Assembly (NCBI GenBank): GCA_036396795.1
Contig: DASWKF010000090.1
Location: 62,001-126,000 of the forward strand
Length of the DNA stretch: 64,000 nucleotides
Source: JAHEEM01 sp036396795
Lineage (GTDB): Bacteria > Pseudomonadota > Gammaproteobacteria > Steroidobacterales > Rariloculaceae
Direction: 5' to 3'
Under the pieces are notes generated by a model that saw only the letters and a list, made by a program, of their open reading frames with translations, did not search any database and had not been told where the DNA came from. The translations under genes and the position numbers were made by a program. Numbering within the stretch: the first letter of the stretch is position 1; every line of letters begins with the position of its first letter. Below are positions 51,901 to 60,817 of the stretch, piece after piece.

Positions 51901-52515
51901 ATGTTTTTCGAGCCCAAGGACCCGCAAGTCCTGTCGCACAACCCGCTGTATGCCTGCATCGTGCCCCGGCCGATCGGCTGGATCTCGACCCTGAGCGAGG
52001 ACGGACGCGCCAATCTCGCGCCTTTCAGTTTCGCCAACGCGGTCAGCATGGCGCCGCCGATGCTCATGTTCTGCAACAACGGCGTTCACGCCCAGGGCGG
52101 CGTCAAGGACAGCGCCGCGAACGCCGAGAGCACCGGCGAGTTCGTCTACAACATGGCGACCTGGGACCTTCGTGAGCAGATGAATCTGACCTCGGCGACG
52201 CTGCCTCGCGAGGTCGACGAGTTCGACTATGCGGGCCTGCACAAGGCGCCGTCGAGAATCGTGAAGCCGCCGCGAGTCGCGGAATCGCCGATTTGCCTGG
52301 AATGCAGGACTTGGAAAGTCTTGCGCTTGCCGCCGATGCCCGGCGGCGGCAACAACATCATGGTCATCGGCGAGATCGTCGGCGTCCATATCGCCGATGA
52401 CGCCATCAGTGACGGTCTGGTCGCGATCACACGGATCAAGCCCATCGCGCGTCTGGGCTATACCGACTACACTGTCGTCCACGACAGCTTTTCGATGACG
52501 CGCCCGAAAATATAA
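51901..52515 (+). CDS. flavin reductase-like domain protein
   Basis: A 204-aa soluble protein of the flavin reductase-like, FMN-binding family. Typical stretches are PRPIGWISTLSEDGRANLAPFS at the start and FVYNMATWDLREQMN in the middle, which contact the flavin. Such proteins supply reduced FMN to a monooxygenase or act as flavin-dependent enzymes; no oxygenase is next to it. The ATG follows AGGA; a GTG one codon earlier is also possible. It is in line with the Nramp-like and GlcG genes. Confidence 0.85.
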   Translation: MFFEPKDPQVLSHNPLYACIVPRPIGWISTLSEDGRANLAPFSFANAVSMAPPMLMFCNNGVHAQGGVKDSAANAESTGEFVYNMATWDLREQMNLTSATLPREVDEFDYAGLHKAPSRIVKPPRVAESPICLECRTWKVLRLPPMPGGGNNIMVIGEIVGVHIADDAISDGLVAITRIKPIARLGYTDYTVVHDSFSMTRPKI

Positions 52516-52523
52516 ATCCAGAA

Positions 52524-53003
52524 ATGCCGCGCACCGTCAAGACATTGAGAGTATCGCTGGGCCTGGAGCAGGCGAGCCTCATCGTCGATACTGCGCTGGC
52601 CGCGGCGCGCAAGCACGATCTCGAGCCGCTCACGGTCGTCGTGCTCGATGCAGGCGGTCACGATATCGCGCTCAAGCGCGAGGACGGCAGCGGCATCATT
52701 CGCGTCGAGATCGCGCGGGCGAAGGCCTACGGGGCGCTCGGCATGGGTCTTTCCAGCCGTGCCATCGGCGAGCGCCTCGCGCAGCGTCCGGTGTTCGCGG
52801 GCTCGCTTACGGCAATATCCGGCGGGCGGCTCGCGACGGCCGCGGGCGGCGTACTCGTCCTGGACGCCGACGCAAACGTCATCGGCGCCGTCGGCATCTC
52901 CGGCGACACCTCGGAGAAAGACGAATTCGCGGCGATCAGCGGTATCGAAGCGGCGGGCTTGAGCGCCGATCCGGACAAGCCCGATCCGGACTGGCGGGGT
53001 TAG
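52524..53003 (+). CDS. GlcG/HbpS-like heme-binding domain protein
   Basis: A 159-aa protein with the GlcG/HbpS fold. The sequence contains VVVLDAGGHDIALKREDG, ARAKAYGALGMG and the glycine-rich GGRLATAAGGVLVLD, all typical. Members are encoded in glycolate and similar oxidation operons, but their role is unclear; some bind heme or cobalamin-type ligands. It follows the flavin reductase-like gene by 8 bp and is probably the last gene of the unit. Confidence 0.88.
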   Translation: MPRTVKTLRVSLGLEQASLIVDTALAAARKHDLEPLTVVVLDAGGHDIALKREDGSGIIRVEIARAKAYGALGMGLSSRAIGERLAQRPVFAGSLTAISGGRLATAAGGVLVLDADANVIGAVGISGDTSEKDEFAAISGIEAAGLSADPDKPDPDWRG

Positions 53004-53084
53004 CCCTGCATAACCGCTGCCGCCGCGGGCCGGCCGGCCCGAGGAGATCTCGCCTGGAACCCTTGCACGCGTATCCGTACTCCA

Positions 53085-54296
53085 ATGCCTAGCGGTCGCA
53101 GAGAATCAGAGTACCCCTGCGTGCGCCTGCGCAAGGGCGAGGACCGCCGGCTGCGCGCAGGGCATCTCTGGGTCTACAGCAACGAGGTGGACTCGGCAAC
53201 GCCTGTGCGCGGTCTAGAGCCCGGCGAGCTCGTGCGCTTGGAGGATTTTCGAGGCCGGCCGCTCGGCATCGCGCACGTCAACCCTCACTGCCTGATCTGC
53301 GCGCGCGTCCTCAGTCGCCGTGCCGGAAGCGGCTTCGACGGCGCTACGATCCGGCGACGCTTGGCAAGCGCATTGCGACTGCGCGAGTCCTTGTACGAAG
53401 CGCCGTACTATCGTCTGGCCTACGGCGAGAGCGACGCGCTTCCCGGTCTGGTCGTGGATCGATACGGGGCGGTGCTCGTCGTGCAGATCACCACGGCCGG
53501 AATGGAGCGGCTGCGCGCGCAAATTTCAACCGTGCTTCAAGAGCTGCTCTCACCCGAGGCCGTGATGCTGCGCAACGATACGTCCGCGCGGCAGCTCGAG
53601 CAGCTCGAGCGCTACGTCGAGGTCGTCTTGGGCGAGGCGCCCGAGCAAACGATCATCGAGGAGAACGGCACGCGCTTCGAGGTGTCGTTGCTCGGCGGCC
53701 AGAAGACCGGTTGGTACTTCGATCATCGCGCGAACCGCGAGCGCATGCGCCGCTACGTGGCGGGCAAGTGCGTGCTCGACGTCTTCAGCTACATCGGCGC
53801 CTGGGGCGTGCAGGCGTTGACGGCCGGCGCCGCCGAGGTCACTTGCGTGGACGGCTCTGCACGCGCGCTCGCGCAGGCACGGCGCAACGCGGCGCTCAAC
53901 GGCGCCGCCGAGCGGCTCGAGACCATCGGGGCCGACGCGTTCGATGCGCTCAAAGCCCTAGGAAGCGCGGGGAAGCGTTTCGACGTGGTCATCCTCGACC
54001 CGCCGGCTTTCGTCAAGCGCAAGAAGGACCTCAAGGAAGGGGCGCAGGCCTACCGGAGACTCAACGCGCTGGCGCTGCAGCTTCTCGAGACCGACGGCAT
54101 TTTGATTTCCTCGTCCTGCTCCTACCACATGCCACGCGACCTGTTCCTGAGCGAGATACGGCAGGCCGGCTTGCGCACCGGCCGCGCGCTCCAGGTGTTG
54201 GAGCAGGGTCATCAGGCACAGGATCATCCCGTGCACCCGGCAATGCCAGAGACCGATTATCTCAAGACCTTCACCGTGCGCGTGCGCAGCGGTTGA
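53085..54296 (+). CDS. rlmI: 23S rRNA (cytosine-5) methyltransferase RlmI-like
   Basis: A 403-aa protein with an N-terminal PUA domain, a middle domain and a C-terminal Rossmann methyltransferase domain, the same size as RlmI (396 aa in E. coli), which methylates C1962 of 23S rRNA. AdoMet motifs include DVFSYIGAWGVQAL, ILDPPAFVKRKKD and SSSCSYHMP; a Cys in the last is the probable catalytic nucleophile. The gene lies alone on the plus strand with no sign of an operon. Confidence 0.92.
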   Translation: MPSGRRESEYPCVRLRKGEDRRLRAGHLWVYSNEVDSATPVRGLEPGELVRLEDFRGRPLGIAHVNPHCLICARVLSRRAGSGFDGATIRRRLASALRLRESLYEAPYYRLAYGESDALPGLVVDRYGAVLVVQITTAGMERLRAQISTVLQELLSPEAVMLRNDTSARQLEQLERYVEVVLGEAPEQTIIEENGTRFEVSLLGGQKTGWYFDHRANRERMRRYVAGKCVLDVFSYIGAWGVQALTAGAAEVTCVDGSARALAQARRNAALNGAAERLETIGADAFDALKALGSAGKRFDVVILDPPAFVKRKKDLKEGAQAYRRLNALALQLLETDGILISSSCSYHMPRDLFLSEIRQAGLRTGRALQVLEQGHQAQDHPVHPAMPETDYLKTFTVRVRSG

Positions 54297-54368
54297 CGCC
54301 GCCCCATCCATTAGGCCGAGGCACCAGCGCGTCGGATGCTCGTCGGAGCCGATGCGAACGGCCGACGC

Positions 54369-55130
54369 CTAGCCGTCCCGGCCGGCCTCCAGATAGCCGT
54401 AGCACTCGTACTCGAGGATCCGAATACCGTCCTCCAGCCGGCGATAGAGCGGCATCCGCATCTGCCAGGGCTCGGTAAAGACCTCCGGATCCTCGATCGT
54501 GACCTCATAGAGCAGATGGTCCATGCCCGTACGCGTGTAACGTTCGACGACATGCAAAGCCTCGCTGTGAAAGTTTCCCGATCGGTCGAGCCATGTCTGA
54601 TCCGTGAAATTGACGACGTCGACGACGAGCGTGTCGCCTTCCCAACGGCCGCGCGAATCGCCCATCCATAGGCGCTGCACCGGATCCTCGGGATGCGGGC
54701 TGTCCAAAAAGATATTGCGAACGGTGTGAACGTATTCCGAGAGGATCGTGATCTGGCGCGGTGTTTGCACGATCTGGAACGGATAGGGCATGTAAGTGAT
54801 GCGCGGCACGCCGACCATCTTGCAATTCGCTTCCGGATCCGCAGTCAGTCGATTGCGACGATTCTCGTCTCTCCGCGCCGCGGCTGACGGCCGGTAAGGT
54901 ATTTCGTTGTCCACCACGACGCTCGCCCCGGCGGGAATGCCCAGCTGCGCCGCATGGTCCTCGATGTCCCAGACGGCCGTGTTCATGGCCTGCCAGATAC
55001 CCTGTAGGTCCGGGTGCCCATGAGCCGTTCGCGGCGCCGAGTACGCTCGCGGCCGTTCCTGAGCCGCGCCGGCGCAGGCGCACAGCATCGCCGCGACGAC
55101 AGACGCAGCGAGCGCGGCGGGCGAGCTCAT
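54369..55130 (-). CDS. secreted protein of unknown function, paralogue of the next gene
   Basis: A 253-aa exported protein (signal near ASVVAAMLCACAGAAQ). Its core matches the gene upstream in several blocks: PDLQGIW (PNLEGTW there), RLWMGDSRGRWEGDTLVVD, WLDRSGNFHSEALHVVER and DPEVFTEPWQMRMPLYRR. The family is unnamed here; the pattern has the look of secreted proteins found beside DUF6152 genes. The ATG overlaps the stop of the paralogue (55127-55130), so they are coupled. I can give no enzymatic role. Confidence 0.7.
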   Translation of the reverse strand: MSSPAALAASVVAAMLCACAGAAQERPRAYSAPRTAHGHPDLQGIWQAMNTAVWDIEDHAAQLGIPAGASVVVDNEIPYRPSAAARRDENRRNRLTADPEANCKMVGVPRITYMPYPFQIVQTPRQITILSEYVHTVRNIFLDSPHPEDPVQRLWMGDSRGRWEGDTLVVDVVNFTDQTWLDRSGNFHSEALHVVERYTRTGMDHLLYEVTIEDPEVFTEPWQMRMPLYRRLEDGIRILEYECYGYLEAGRDG

Positions 55131-56056
55131 CGGTCGGCCCTCTGGGCTTCCCGAGCCTCCGCTGCGCTGATCCCGGGGAAGATCGCGATGCCGGCGGCTC
55201 GAGAAACCGCCATCAGCGCTTCGTTGTTCTCGTAGCAGGCGAGCTCCTCGAGCTCGTACCGCTCTTCCGTGCTGCGCCTGTAGGGAACTGCGATCGTGAA
55301 GGGTTGCGTAAACACGTTCGGGTCCTCGAGCGTGGCCTGGTAGTGGAGCGTATTGTGGTCGACGAGCCACAGACGTTCGACCACGCGCGCTTCCTCGGTG
55401 TAGAACCTGCCGCGCTGATCCAGCCAGGGTAGGCCGTTCTGGTTCGTCGTCTCGATGACCAGCGTGTTGCCTTCCCAATGGCCGCTCGAGGCGCCGTTCC
55501 AAAGCCGAATTTTTTCGCCGGGAGGCGGCCGGTCGTCCAACGGAATGATTCGGTAGGCGTGAGAGTTGTAGGTCAGAATCACGAGATAGTCGGGCGTCTG
55601 CAGGAACTGGCGTGGTCCGCCGTGATACATCGTGTTCGGAACGCCGGAAAGCAGACAGGCCGCATTGTGGTGAAAATGGCGTTGCGGGTGCTCCCGCCTG
55701 CGTGCATCGGCCCAGGCCTGCATCGGGACCTTTCCATCGGGCGGGTCGACGACCGCGGTCGGAGCGCCGAGATCATCGAGCGTCTGCGGATGCTCTTCCA
55801 AATCCTCCAACGCCCCGCCGATCTGCCCACCCGGCAGGATCCAGGTGCCTTCTAGGTTCGGTCGCCCCTCGGCCGTGCGCAGGGGATCGAACGCTTGTGC
55901 CGCTTCGAGCGCGCAGTCGTGAAAAACCGCGGGGGCATTGCCGGGACACGCGGACTCCTCGACCCAGCCTTGGGCCGCCGAAGGGGAGGCCCACAGCATC
56001 GAGCCAGCCGAGACGGCCAGGAACGCGGCTGTCCCCGTGACGCAAAGTTCATTCAC
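55127..56056 (-). CDS. secreted protein of unknown function (first of a tandem pair)
   Basis: A 309-aa protein with a signal peptide ending near SAAQGWVEE. It has the same blocks as the downstream gene: PNLEGTWILP, RLWNGASSGHWEGNTLVIE, WLDQRGRFYTEEARVVER and DPNVFTQPFTIAVPYRR. An extra N-terminal region with CPGNAPAVFHDC, and a histidine-rich RHFHHNAAC, distinguish it and could form a metal or disulfide site. The start is the first of a likely unit on the minus strand. Function unknown. Confidence 0.72.
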   Translation of the reverse strand: MNELCVTGTAAFLAVSAGSMLWASPSAAQGWVEESACPGNAPAVFHDCALEAAQAFDPLRTAEGRPNLEGTWILPGGQIGGALEDLEEHPQTLDDLGAPTAVVDPPDGKVPMQAWADARRREHPQRHFHHNAACLLSGVPNTMYHGGPRQFLQTPDYLVILTYNSHAYRIIPLDDRPPPGEKIRLWNGASSGHWEGNTLVIETTNQNGLPWLDQRGRFYTEEARVVERLWLVDHNTLHYQATLEDPNVFTQPFTIAVPYRRSTEERYELEELACYENNEALMAVSRAAGIAIFPGISAAEAREAQRADR

Positions 56057-56227
56057 GCGGCATCTCCCTCCGGCACGGCTGCGTGGAAATCGGCGAGATT
56101 CGTTCCGCGCCTTGCTTATTCGTAGCTAAGGATTATCTTAGTGCCGAGATCGGGATAATACGAGCATGCACCAGGATCGGCTACGTTGACACGTACGATA
56201 CGAGTTGCCGCTGTCAGGAGAATTCCG

Positions 56228-56620
56228 ATGAGTGCCAGACTCATTGCTATCGTCTCGGCTGGTATTGGCCTTTTGTTGCCGTGGCCGTCTTCGTTCGGCC
56301 ATCACGGATCGAACGTCGTTTACGATCTGACGCAGTCGATCACCGTGACGGGAACGGTCACGGATTTTCAGTTCGTCAATCCGCACGCCCTCATCTTTCT
56401 CGAGGTGGGCGAGGAGGGCGGTGAGGTCGTCAAATGGCTGGCCGGGCTCCCGAGCGCCAGCGGCTTGGGCGCCCGCGAAGGCTGGACCCGAGCGACGCTC
56501 GGGCCGGGTGATCGGATCACGATCACAGGCGCCCCCGCCAGGGGCGGCGCGGCGTCGCTCTGGGTCGAGCAAATCGTGCGCGACGGTAAGCCCTTGCTGA
56601 ATGCCCGGTACACCGGGTGA
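56228..56620 (+). CDS. DUF6152 family secreted protein (copy 2)
   Basis: A 130-aa protein with a signal peptide ending at HHG, the family start motif, followed by FQFVNPHALIF, KWLAG and LGPGDRITITG. It shares the core with the copies at 6618 and 57456 but diverges elsewhere. The ATG has AGGAG 8 bp upstream. Its position next to the tandem paralogues of unknown function supports a shared context. Confidence 0.8.
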   Translation: MSARLIAIVSAGIGLLLPWPSSFGHHGSNVVYDLTQSITVTGTVTDFQFVNPHALIFLEVGEEGGEVVKWLAGLPSASGLGAREGWTRATLGPGDRITITGAPARGGAASLWVEQIVRDGKPLLNARYTG

Positions 56621-56747
56621 GCCGCCGTCGCCGCCCGTCACAGGACGGCGCTGCGCTTTTCAATCGCCGTCAATCGGAGTACTTTTTGCTCCGAGCGCAG
56701 ACTCAGCCGCTCGCGGCCCCGTAGGCGGCCGCTCGGGGGAGCACAGC

Positions 56748-57407
56748 ATGCACGCGCCGCGCACCACCGTGGCACTGACGTTTTTGTTGTCGGGGCCCGC
56801 CTTCGCCCAAGGCTTCACCTGGACCCCGTATGTGAGTCACCGGGATTATTTCAGCGTGAGTTTTCCCGGGGAGCCGAGCGTGCGGGAGATCGCCTACCCG
56901 ACCGAGTATCGGATCAGCTTGCCTGGGCGGGTCTACAGCCACGAAGACGGTGCGTACCTTTTCTCGGTCACGGTCGTGGACTACTCGGACGCCGTCGATA
57001 TTCACCTGGCGCGGGTTGAGAGCTGCCAAGCAGCCGGTGGAGACGGCGACATCTGCCAGGACGACGGGCCCGAGGAGATGCGCGGCGCGCTCGTCTATGC
57101 GTCGTGGAACATCATGAACCGCGACGGCGTCGAGGTCACGCATTACGCGCACTACAATTCCGATAGAATCGAAGGTCACGCGATCCGCCTGACCAACGCC
57201 GACGAATCACGTACGTCTGCAGTCGTTCATATGCACGAAGACCGGCTCTATGTTTTGGAGTCCACGGCACCCCGTGGAGCGCCGGCGCCCGGGGTGTTTC
57301 AGATCTCGCTGCAGTTTCTCGACGATGAGTACGCGCCGGTTCGATACGAGTGGCAGGGCACCCAGCTTTACTCGAATGGGTACCCGCCGCCGCCTCGTAT
57401 CAGGTAA
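56748..57407 (+). CDS. secreted protein of unknown function, 219 aa
   Basis: A protein with a signal peptide (MHAPRTTVALTFLLSGPAFAQ) and a soluble part that alternates strands; SHRDYFSVSFPGEP and YVLESTAPRGAPAPGVFQISLQF resemble domains of secreted proteins found near lipoprotein genes. Two cysteines (C-x9-C, ESCQAAGGDGDICQ) may form a disulfide. The family is not recognised. The ATG has GGGGGAGC upstream. It lies between the two DUF6152 genes on the same strand. Confidence 0.65.
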   Translation: MHAPRTTVALTFLLSGPAFAQGFTWTPYVSHRDYFSVSFPGEPSVREIAYPTEYRISLPGRVYSHEDGAYLFSVTVVDYSDAVDIHLARVESCQAAGGDGDICQDDGPEEMRGALVYASWNIMNRDGVEVTHYAHYNSDRIEGHAIRLTNADESRTSAVVHMHEDRLYVLESTAPRGAPAPGVFQISLQFLDDEYAPVRYEWQGTQLYSNGYPPPPRIR

Positions 57408-57455
57408 CTCGATCGAAACACGCAAGATATGATTCGTCAAGTCGAGCACGCGAGC

Positions 57456-57836
57456 ATGAAAGCCCTATCAGCCGTGATCATTGCAGCCGCAGCTTTGCCG
57501 GTTCTGGCGCACCATTCGCACAACGCCTATGAGATCACGGTGTGGTCGAACCTGGAGGGCACGGTCAAAGAAGTTCATCTGATGAATCCGCACTCCTGGA
57601 TCTACCTCGACGTCGTCGCCGCGAACGGTGAGACGACGACCTGGGCATTGGAAGCCGCCGGCCCGGGCTCGATCACGGAAAACGGCGTCAAGCCTGAAGA
57701 CGTCAGGCCCGGGGACCGCATCAACGTCAGGATCCACCTGCTCCGGGACGGAGCCAACGGCGGCCTCCTCGGCTTCGTGACGCCCATGCACGGCGACCAG
57801 GCGCGCGGTCATGGTGTCGAGCTGGAGTGGGATTAG
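57456..57836 (+). CDS. DUF6152 family secreted protein (copy 3)
   Basis: A 126-aa protein with a signal peptide that ends at HHSHNAYE, then LMNPHSWIYLD, TWALEAAG and VRPGDRINVRI, matching the DUF6152 core. It is followed by HGDQARGHGVELEWD, a histidine-bearing tail. An in-frame ATG at 57429 would lengthen the n-region. It is the third copy in the window and the second within 1.3 kb, suggesting local duplication with strong divergence. Confidence 0.8.
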   Translation: MKALSAVIIAAAALPVLAHHSHNAYEITVWSNLEGTVKEVHLMNPHSWIYLDVVAANGETTTWALEAAGPGSITENGVKPEDVRPGDRINVRIHLLRDGANGGLLGFVTPMHGDQARGHGVELEWD

Positions 57837-57864
57837 TAAGGGCGCGTCGATTTACGACGTGAGC

Positions 57865-59142
57865 TCAGAGGCCTACGAGCCGCGGCAGCCACGTCACGAG
57901 CGCCGGCACGTAGCTGATCAACGCCAGCGCGACGAGCGCGATGCCGATGAATGGCAGCATGCTCTTTACGATCTCGAGATACGGCACCCTGAAAGTCGCC
58001 ACGCCGACGAAGAGATTGATCCCGAAGGGCGGCGTGATCATGCCGATCGCAACGTTCAACACGATCACCGCGCCGAGGTGCAGGGGGTCGATCGAGAACG
58101 CCATCGCGATGGGATAGAACAGCGGCGTGAGCACGATGATCGCGGAGTTTGGATCGATGAACATCCCGGTGATCAAGAATACCAGGTTGATCGACAGCAG
58201 CACTCCGTTGGCGGAGTTCTCGCCCATCAGCCCTGCGACTACCTGCGGTACGTCTTGCAGCGTGAGGTAGTACGCCATGGCCGAGCCGGCAGCTAGCAGG
58301 ATCAACAGCGACGCGATGACCATGGATGATCTCGCCGTCACTTCGAAGAGGTCTTTGAGGTCCAGCTTGCGGTACACCACCATTTCGACGAACAAGGAAT
58401 AGACGCACGCGCCCGATGCGGCCTCTGTTGGCGTGAAGGTACCTGCATAGATGCCGCCGAAGACTATCACCGGTAAACCCAGGGACCAGCCCGCATTTTT
58501 CAAGCACATGTAGCGTTCGCGCCAAGACGCGCGTTCCTGGCGGCCGACGCCGTTCACGCGCGCGTAGCCGTAGCAGTAGACGCTCAGGAGCGACATGAAC
58601 ACGATGCCGGCGCCGAGCCCGGCAAGGAAAACGCCGCCCACCGAGCTCGTCGTCGCGAGGGAGTAGAGGATCATCGCCACGCCCGGCGGGATCAGCATGG
58701 CGAGCGTGGATGCGGAGAGGATCAGCCCGGCGGCGAAGCCGCGGCTATACCCCTGCTTGACCAGTGCGGGATAGACGATGGGGCCGATGCTCACGATCGC
58801 CGCTTGGCCGATACCCGAGACCGCGCCGAAGAGCGCGCAGGTGACCGCGGTCGTGATCGCAACGCCACCGTTGAGGTGCCCGACCGTAGTCTCGACCAGG
58901 CGCAACAAGCGCCCGCCGATCTCTCCTCGGGAGATAATGTCGGCTGAAAAAAGGAAGAGTGGGATAGCGAGCAGGCTGAACTTGTTGATGCCCTGCATCA
59001 TCTGTTGGGTCAGGGCCATGGCCGGCACGGGCGGGCCGAAGAGCTCGAAGGTGAGCAACGTCGGCGCGAGTATCGCGATGAATACCGGGGCCGAGATCAG
59101 CAGCAGAAAGAGCGCAACAAAGGCAAAGAGCGCGACGGCCAT
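57865..59142 (-). CDS. dctM: TRAP transporter large permease (DctM), system 2
   Basis: A 425-aa membrane protein of about twelve helices with the DctM pattern: LTQQMMQGINKFSLLAIPLFL near the start and the C-terminal LNVAIGMITPPFGINLFV. It is the large permease of a second TRAP system and follows dctQ by 3 bp. It is similar in layout but clearly not a recent copy of the system at 40363. Confidence 0.94.
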   Translation of the reverse strand: MAVALFAFVALFLLLISAPVFIAILAPTLLTFELFGPPVPAMALTQQMMQGINKFSLLAIPLFLFSADIISRGEIGGRLLRLVETTVGHLNGGVAITTAVTCALFGAVSGIGQAAIVSIGPIVYPALVKQGYSRGFAAGLILSASTLAMLIPPGVAMILYSLATTSSVGGVFLAGLGAGIVFMSLLSVYCYGYARVNGVGRQERASWRERYMCLKNAGWSLGLPVIVFGGIYAGTFTPTEAASGACVYSLFVEMVVYRKLDLKDLFEVTARSSMVIASLLILLAAGSAMAYYLTLQDVPQVVAGLMGENSANGVLLSINLVFLITGMFIDPNSAIIVLTPLFYPIAMAFSIDPLHLGAVIVLNVAIGMITPPFGINLFVGVATFRVPYLEIVKSMLPFIGIALVALALISYVPALVTWLPRLVGL

Positions 59143-59145
59143 CCG

Positions 59146-59721
59146 CTAGCTCGCCCGGGTTACCGTGGGTCGTTCTCCCGTGCCCGCGCCGTCCTCACCG
59201 ATCGCTGACTTCATCGCCGCCTGGGCAAAGGCCAACGTCATCAGGCACGAGCCGATGGGCACGGGCAGGTAGAAAAGCCCGGACGGAATCTCCAGCATGG
59301 GATCGATCTGCCCAGCGGCAAAACGCGTCCAGGTGAATAAGGCGCTCAGCCAAGCGATATAGGCGCTCGTCAGCGCGCCGCAACAACCGGCGAGGATCGC
59401 GAGTTTGTCGATGACGGCTTGGGGGAGCGAGCGCTGCACCAGATCGACCGTGATGTGCGTGCCGGAACGCACGGCGAGATAGGCGCCGAGAAAGGTCAGC
59501 CAGACGACGAGCAGGCGCCCGAGTGACGGACCGCCGACGAACGAAACGTTGAGCACGCTGCGCCCGATCGAGTTGAAGAACAACACGGCGGTCATGAGTA
59601 ACAGCGCCGCGACGACGATGACGCGCACCACGCGGTCGACCACGCCGAGCAACTGTTCGAGCCTCAGCACTACACCGCGCACATCAGCTCCCTCGAGCTC
59701 CGCGGGACCGCTCGATGTCAC
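59146..59721 (-). CDS. dctQ: TRAP transporter small permease (DctQ), system 2
   Basis: A 191-aa membrane protein with four helices and the family stretch GRLLVVWLTFLGAYLAVRSGTHITVDLV. It follows dctP by 10 bp and precedes dctM, the normal order P-Q-M. It forms the membrane part with DctM. Confidence 0.92.
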   Translation of the reverse strand: MTSSGPAELEGADVRGVVLRLEQLLGVVDRVVRVIVVAALLLMTAVLFFNSIGRSVLNVSFVGGPSLGRLLVVWLTFLGAYLAVRSGTHITVDLVQRSLPQAVIDKLAILAGCCGALTSAYIAWLSALFTWTRFAAGQIDPMLEIPSGLFYLPVPIGSCLMTLAFAQAAMKSAIGEDGAGTGERPTVTRAS

Positions 59722-59731
59722 TGCTCAAAAC

Positions 59732-60811
59732 TCAATCCTCATACTTGGCGACTTCGGCTCTAACGCTGTCGAGCAACGCTTGGCCGCCTGCGCCGTTGTG
59801 CTCGACGTAGAGCCGCTCGATGCCCGGCAGCACGGCGTCGCGCATGCGGTTCCACTGCTCGCGAGTCGGCGTAGTGGTCGTGAGGCCGCGTGCCTCGAAT
59901 GCCGGCAGCGCGACGTTCTCGATGATGGAGTTGGTGAGCTCCGCCGTCATCTGGCTGCCGGCCTCGACGGCCTCGCGAATCGCCGCTTGACACGCCGGAG
60001 GACGCCGTTCCCACCAAGCTTTCGATACCATGATCACGTTGTCCAAGATGCCGTGATTGGTGATCGCGGCGAAGTCCTGTACCTCGTGAAACTTCATGAA
60101 GAAGCTAGTATCGATGGGGTTCTCTTGCGCGTCGATGGCGCCGGTCTGCAACGCGCTGTACGTCTCGGCGAACGGCATGCCTACGGGGGTGAGCCCGAGG
60201 AGACGGCTCTGCTCCTTCAACACTATGGAGGGCATCACGCGTGCTTTGAGCCCGGCGTAGTTCTCGTAGGCATGCAGGGAGCGGCGATTGCTCGTCCAGA
60301 TCTTGTAGCCCGTGTGCCAGATGGCCAGCGAGACGATGCCTTTTTCTTCCGTGGTGTCGAGCACTTCACGCATCGCCTCGCTGCGGTGCACCTGCTGAAG
60401 ATCCTCCCAGCGCGGTGGGAAGAAGAACGGGAAGTCCAGGATGCCGATCAGCGGCTGAAAGCCGACCAAGAACGAGCCGGGCAGTATCGCCATCTCGACG
60501 GAGCCGATCTGTAGTCCTTCGATCAGGTCGGTATCGCCGCCGAGCTGGCTCGCAGGGAAAACTTTCGCGCTGACGTCGCAGCGCGCATCGGCGGTGATCA
60601 GCTCGGCCATCGCTGCCGCGCCGCGTCCCCGCGGCGCCGCCCCCGGCACGAGATGGCCGATCTTCATCGGCACCTGGGCCGAGGTGGCCGCGCTCACGAG
60701 AAGTGCGACTATGAGCGCAGGCGCGCGTCCTCGGCGTGAATGAGCGCCCGCGCGGACGGCCTGTGGCCGCGGCGGTTGCGGCTCGGGCTTCGCTCCAGCG
60801 AGCTTTTCCAT
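59732..60811 (-). CDS. dctP: TRAP transporter substrate-binding protein (DctP), system 2
   Basis: A 359-aa exported binding protein with a long basic n-region before the hydrophobic signal (LIVALLVSAATSAQ). DctP motifs follow: KIGHLVPGAAPRGRGA, VFPASQLGGDTDLIEG and the ARVMPS/Arg region that holds a carboxylate. It starts 6 bp after the stop of the deacetylase gene, indicating one operon. No strong ribosome site is seen, consistent with coupling. Confidence 0.92.
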   Translation of the reverse strand: MEKLAGAKPEPQPPRPQAVRAGAHSRRGRAPALIVALLVSAATSAQVPMKIGHLVPGAAPRGRGAAAMAELITADARCDVSAKVFPASQLGGDTDLIEGLQIGSVEMAILPGSFLVGFQPLIGILDFPFFFPPRWEDLQQVHRSEAMREVLDTTEEKGIVSLAIWHTGYKIWTSNRRSLHAYENYAGLKARVMPSIVLKEQSRLLGLTPVGMPFAETYSALQTGAIDAQENPIDTSFFMKFHEVQDFAAITNHGILDNVIMVSKAWWERRPPACQAAIREAVEAGSQMTAELTNSIIENVALPAFEARGLTTTTPTREQWNRMRDAVLPGIERLYVEHNGAGGQALLDSVRAEVAKYED

Positions 60812-60817
60812 GGCCAG

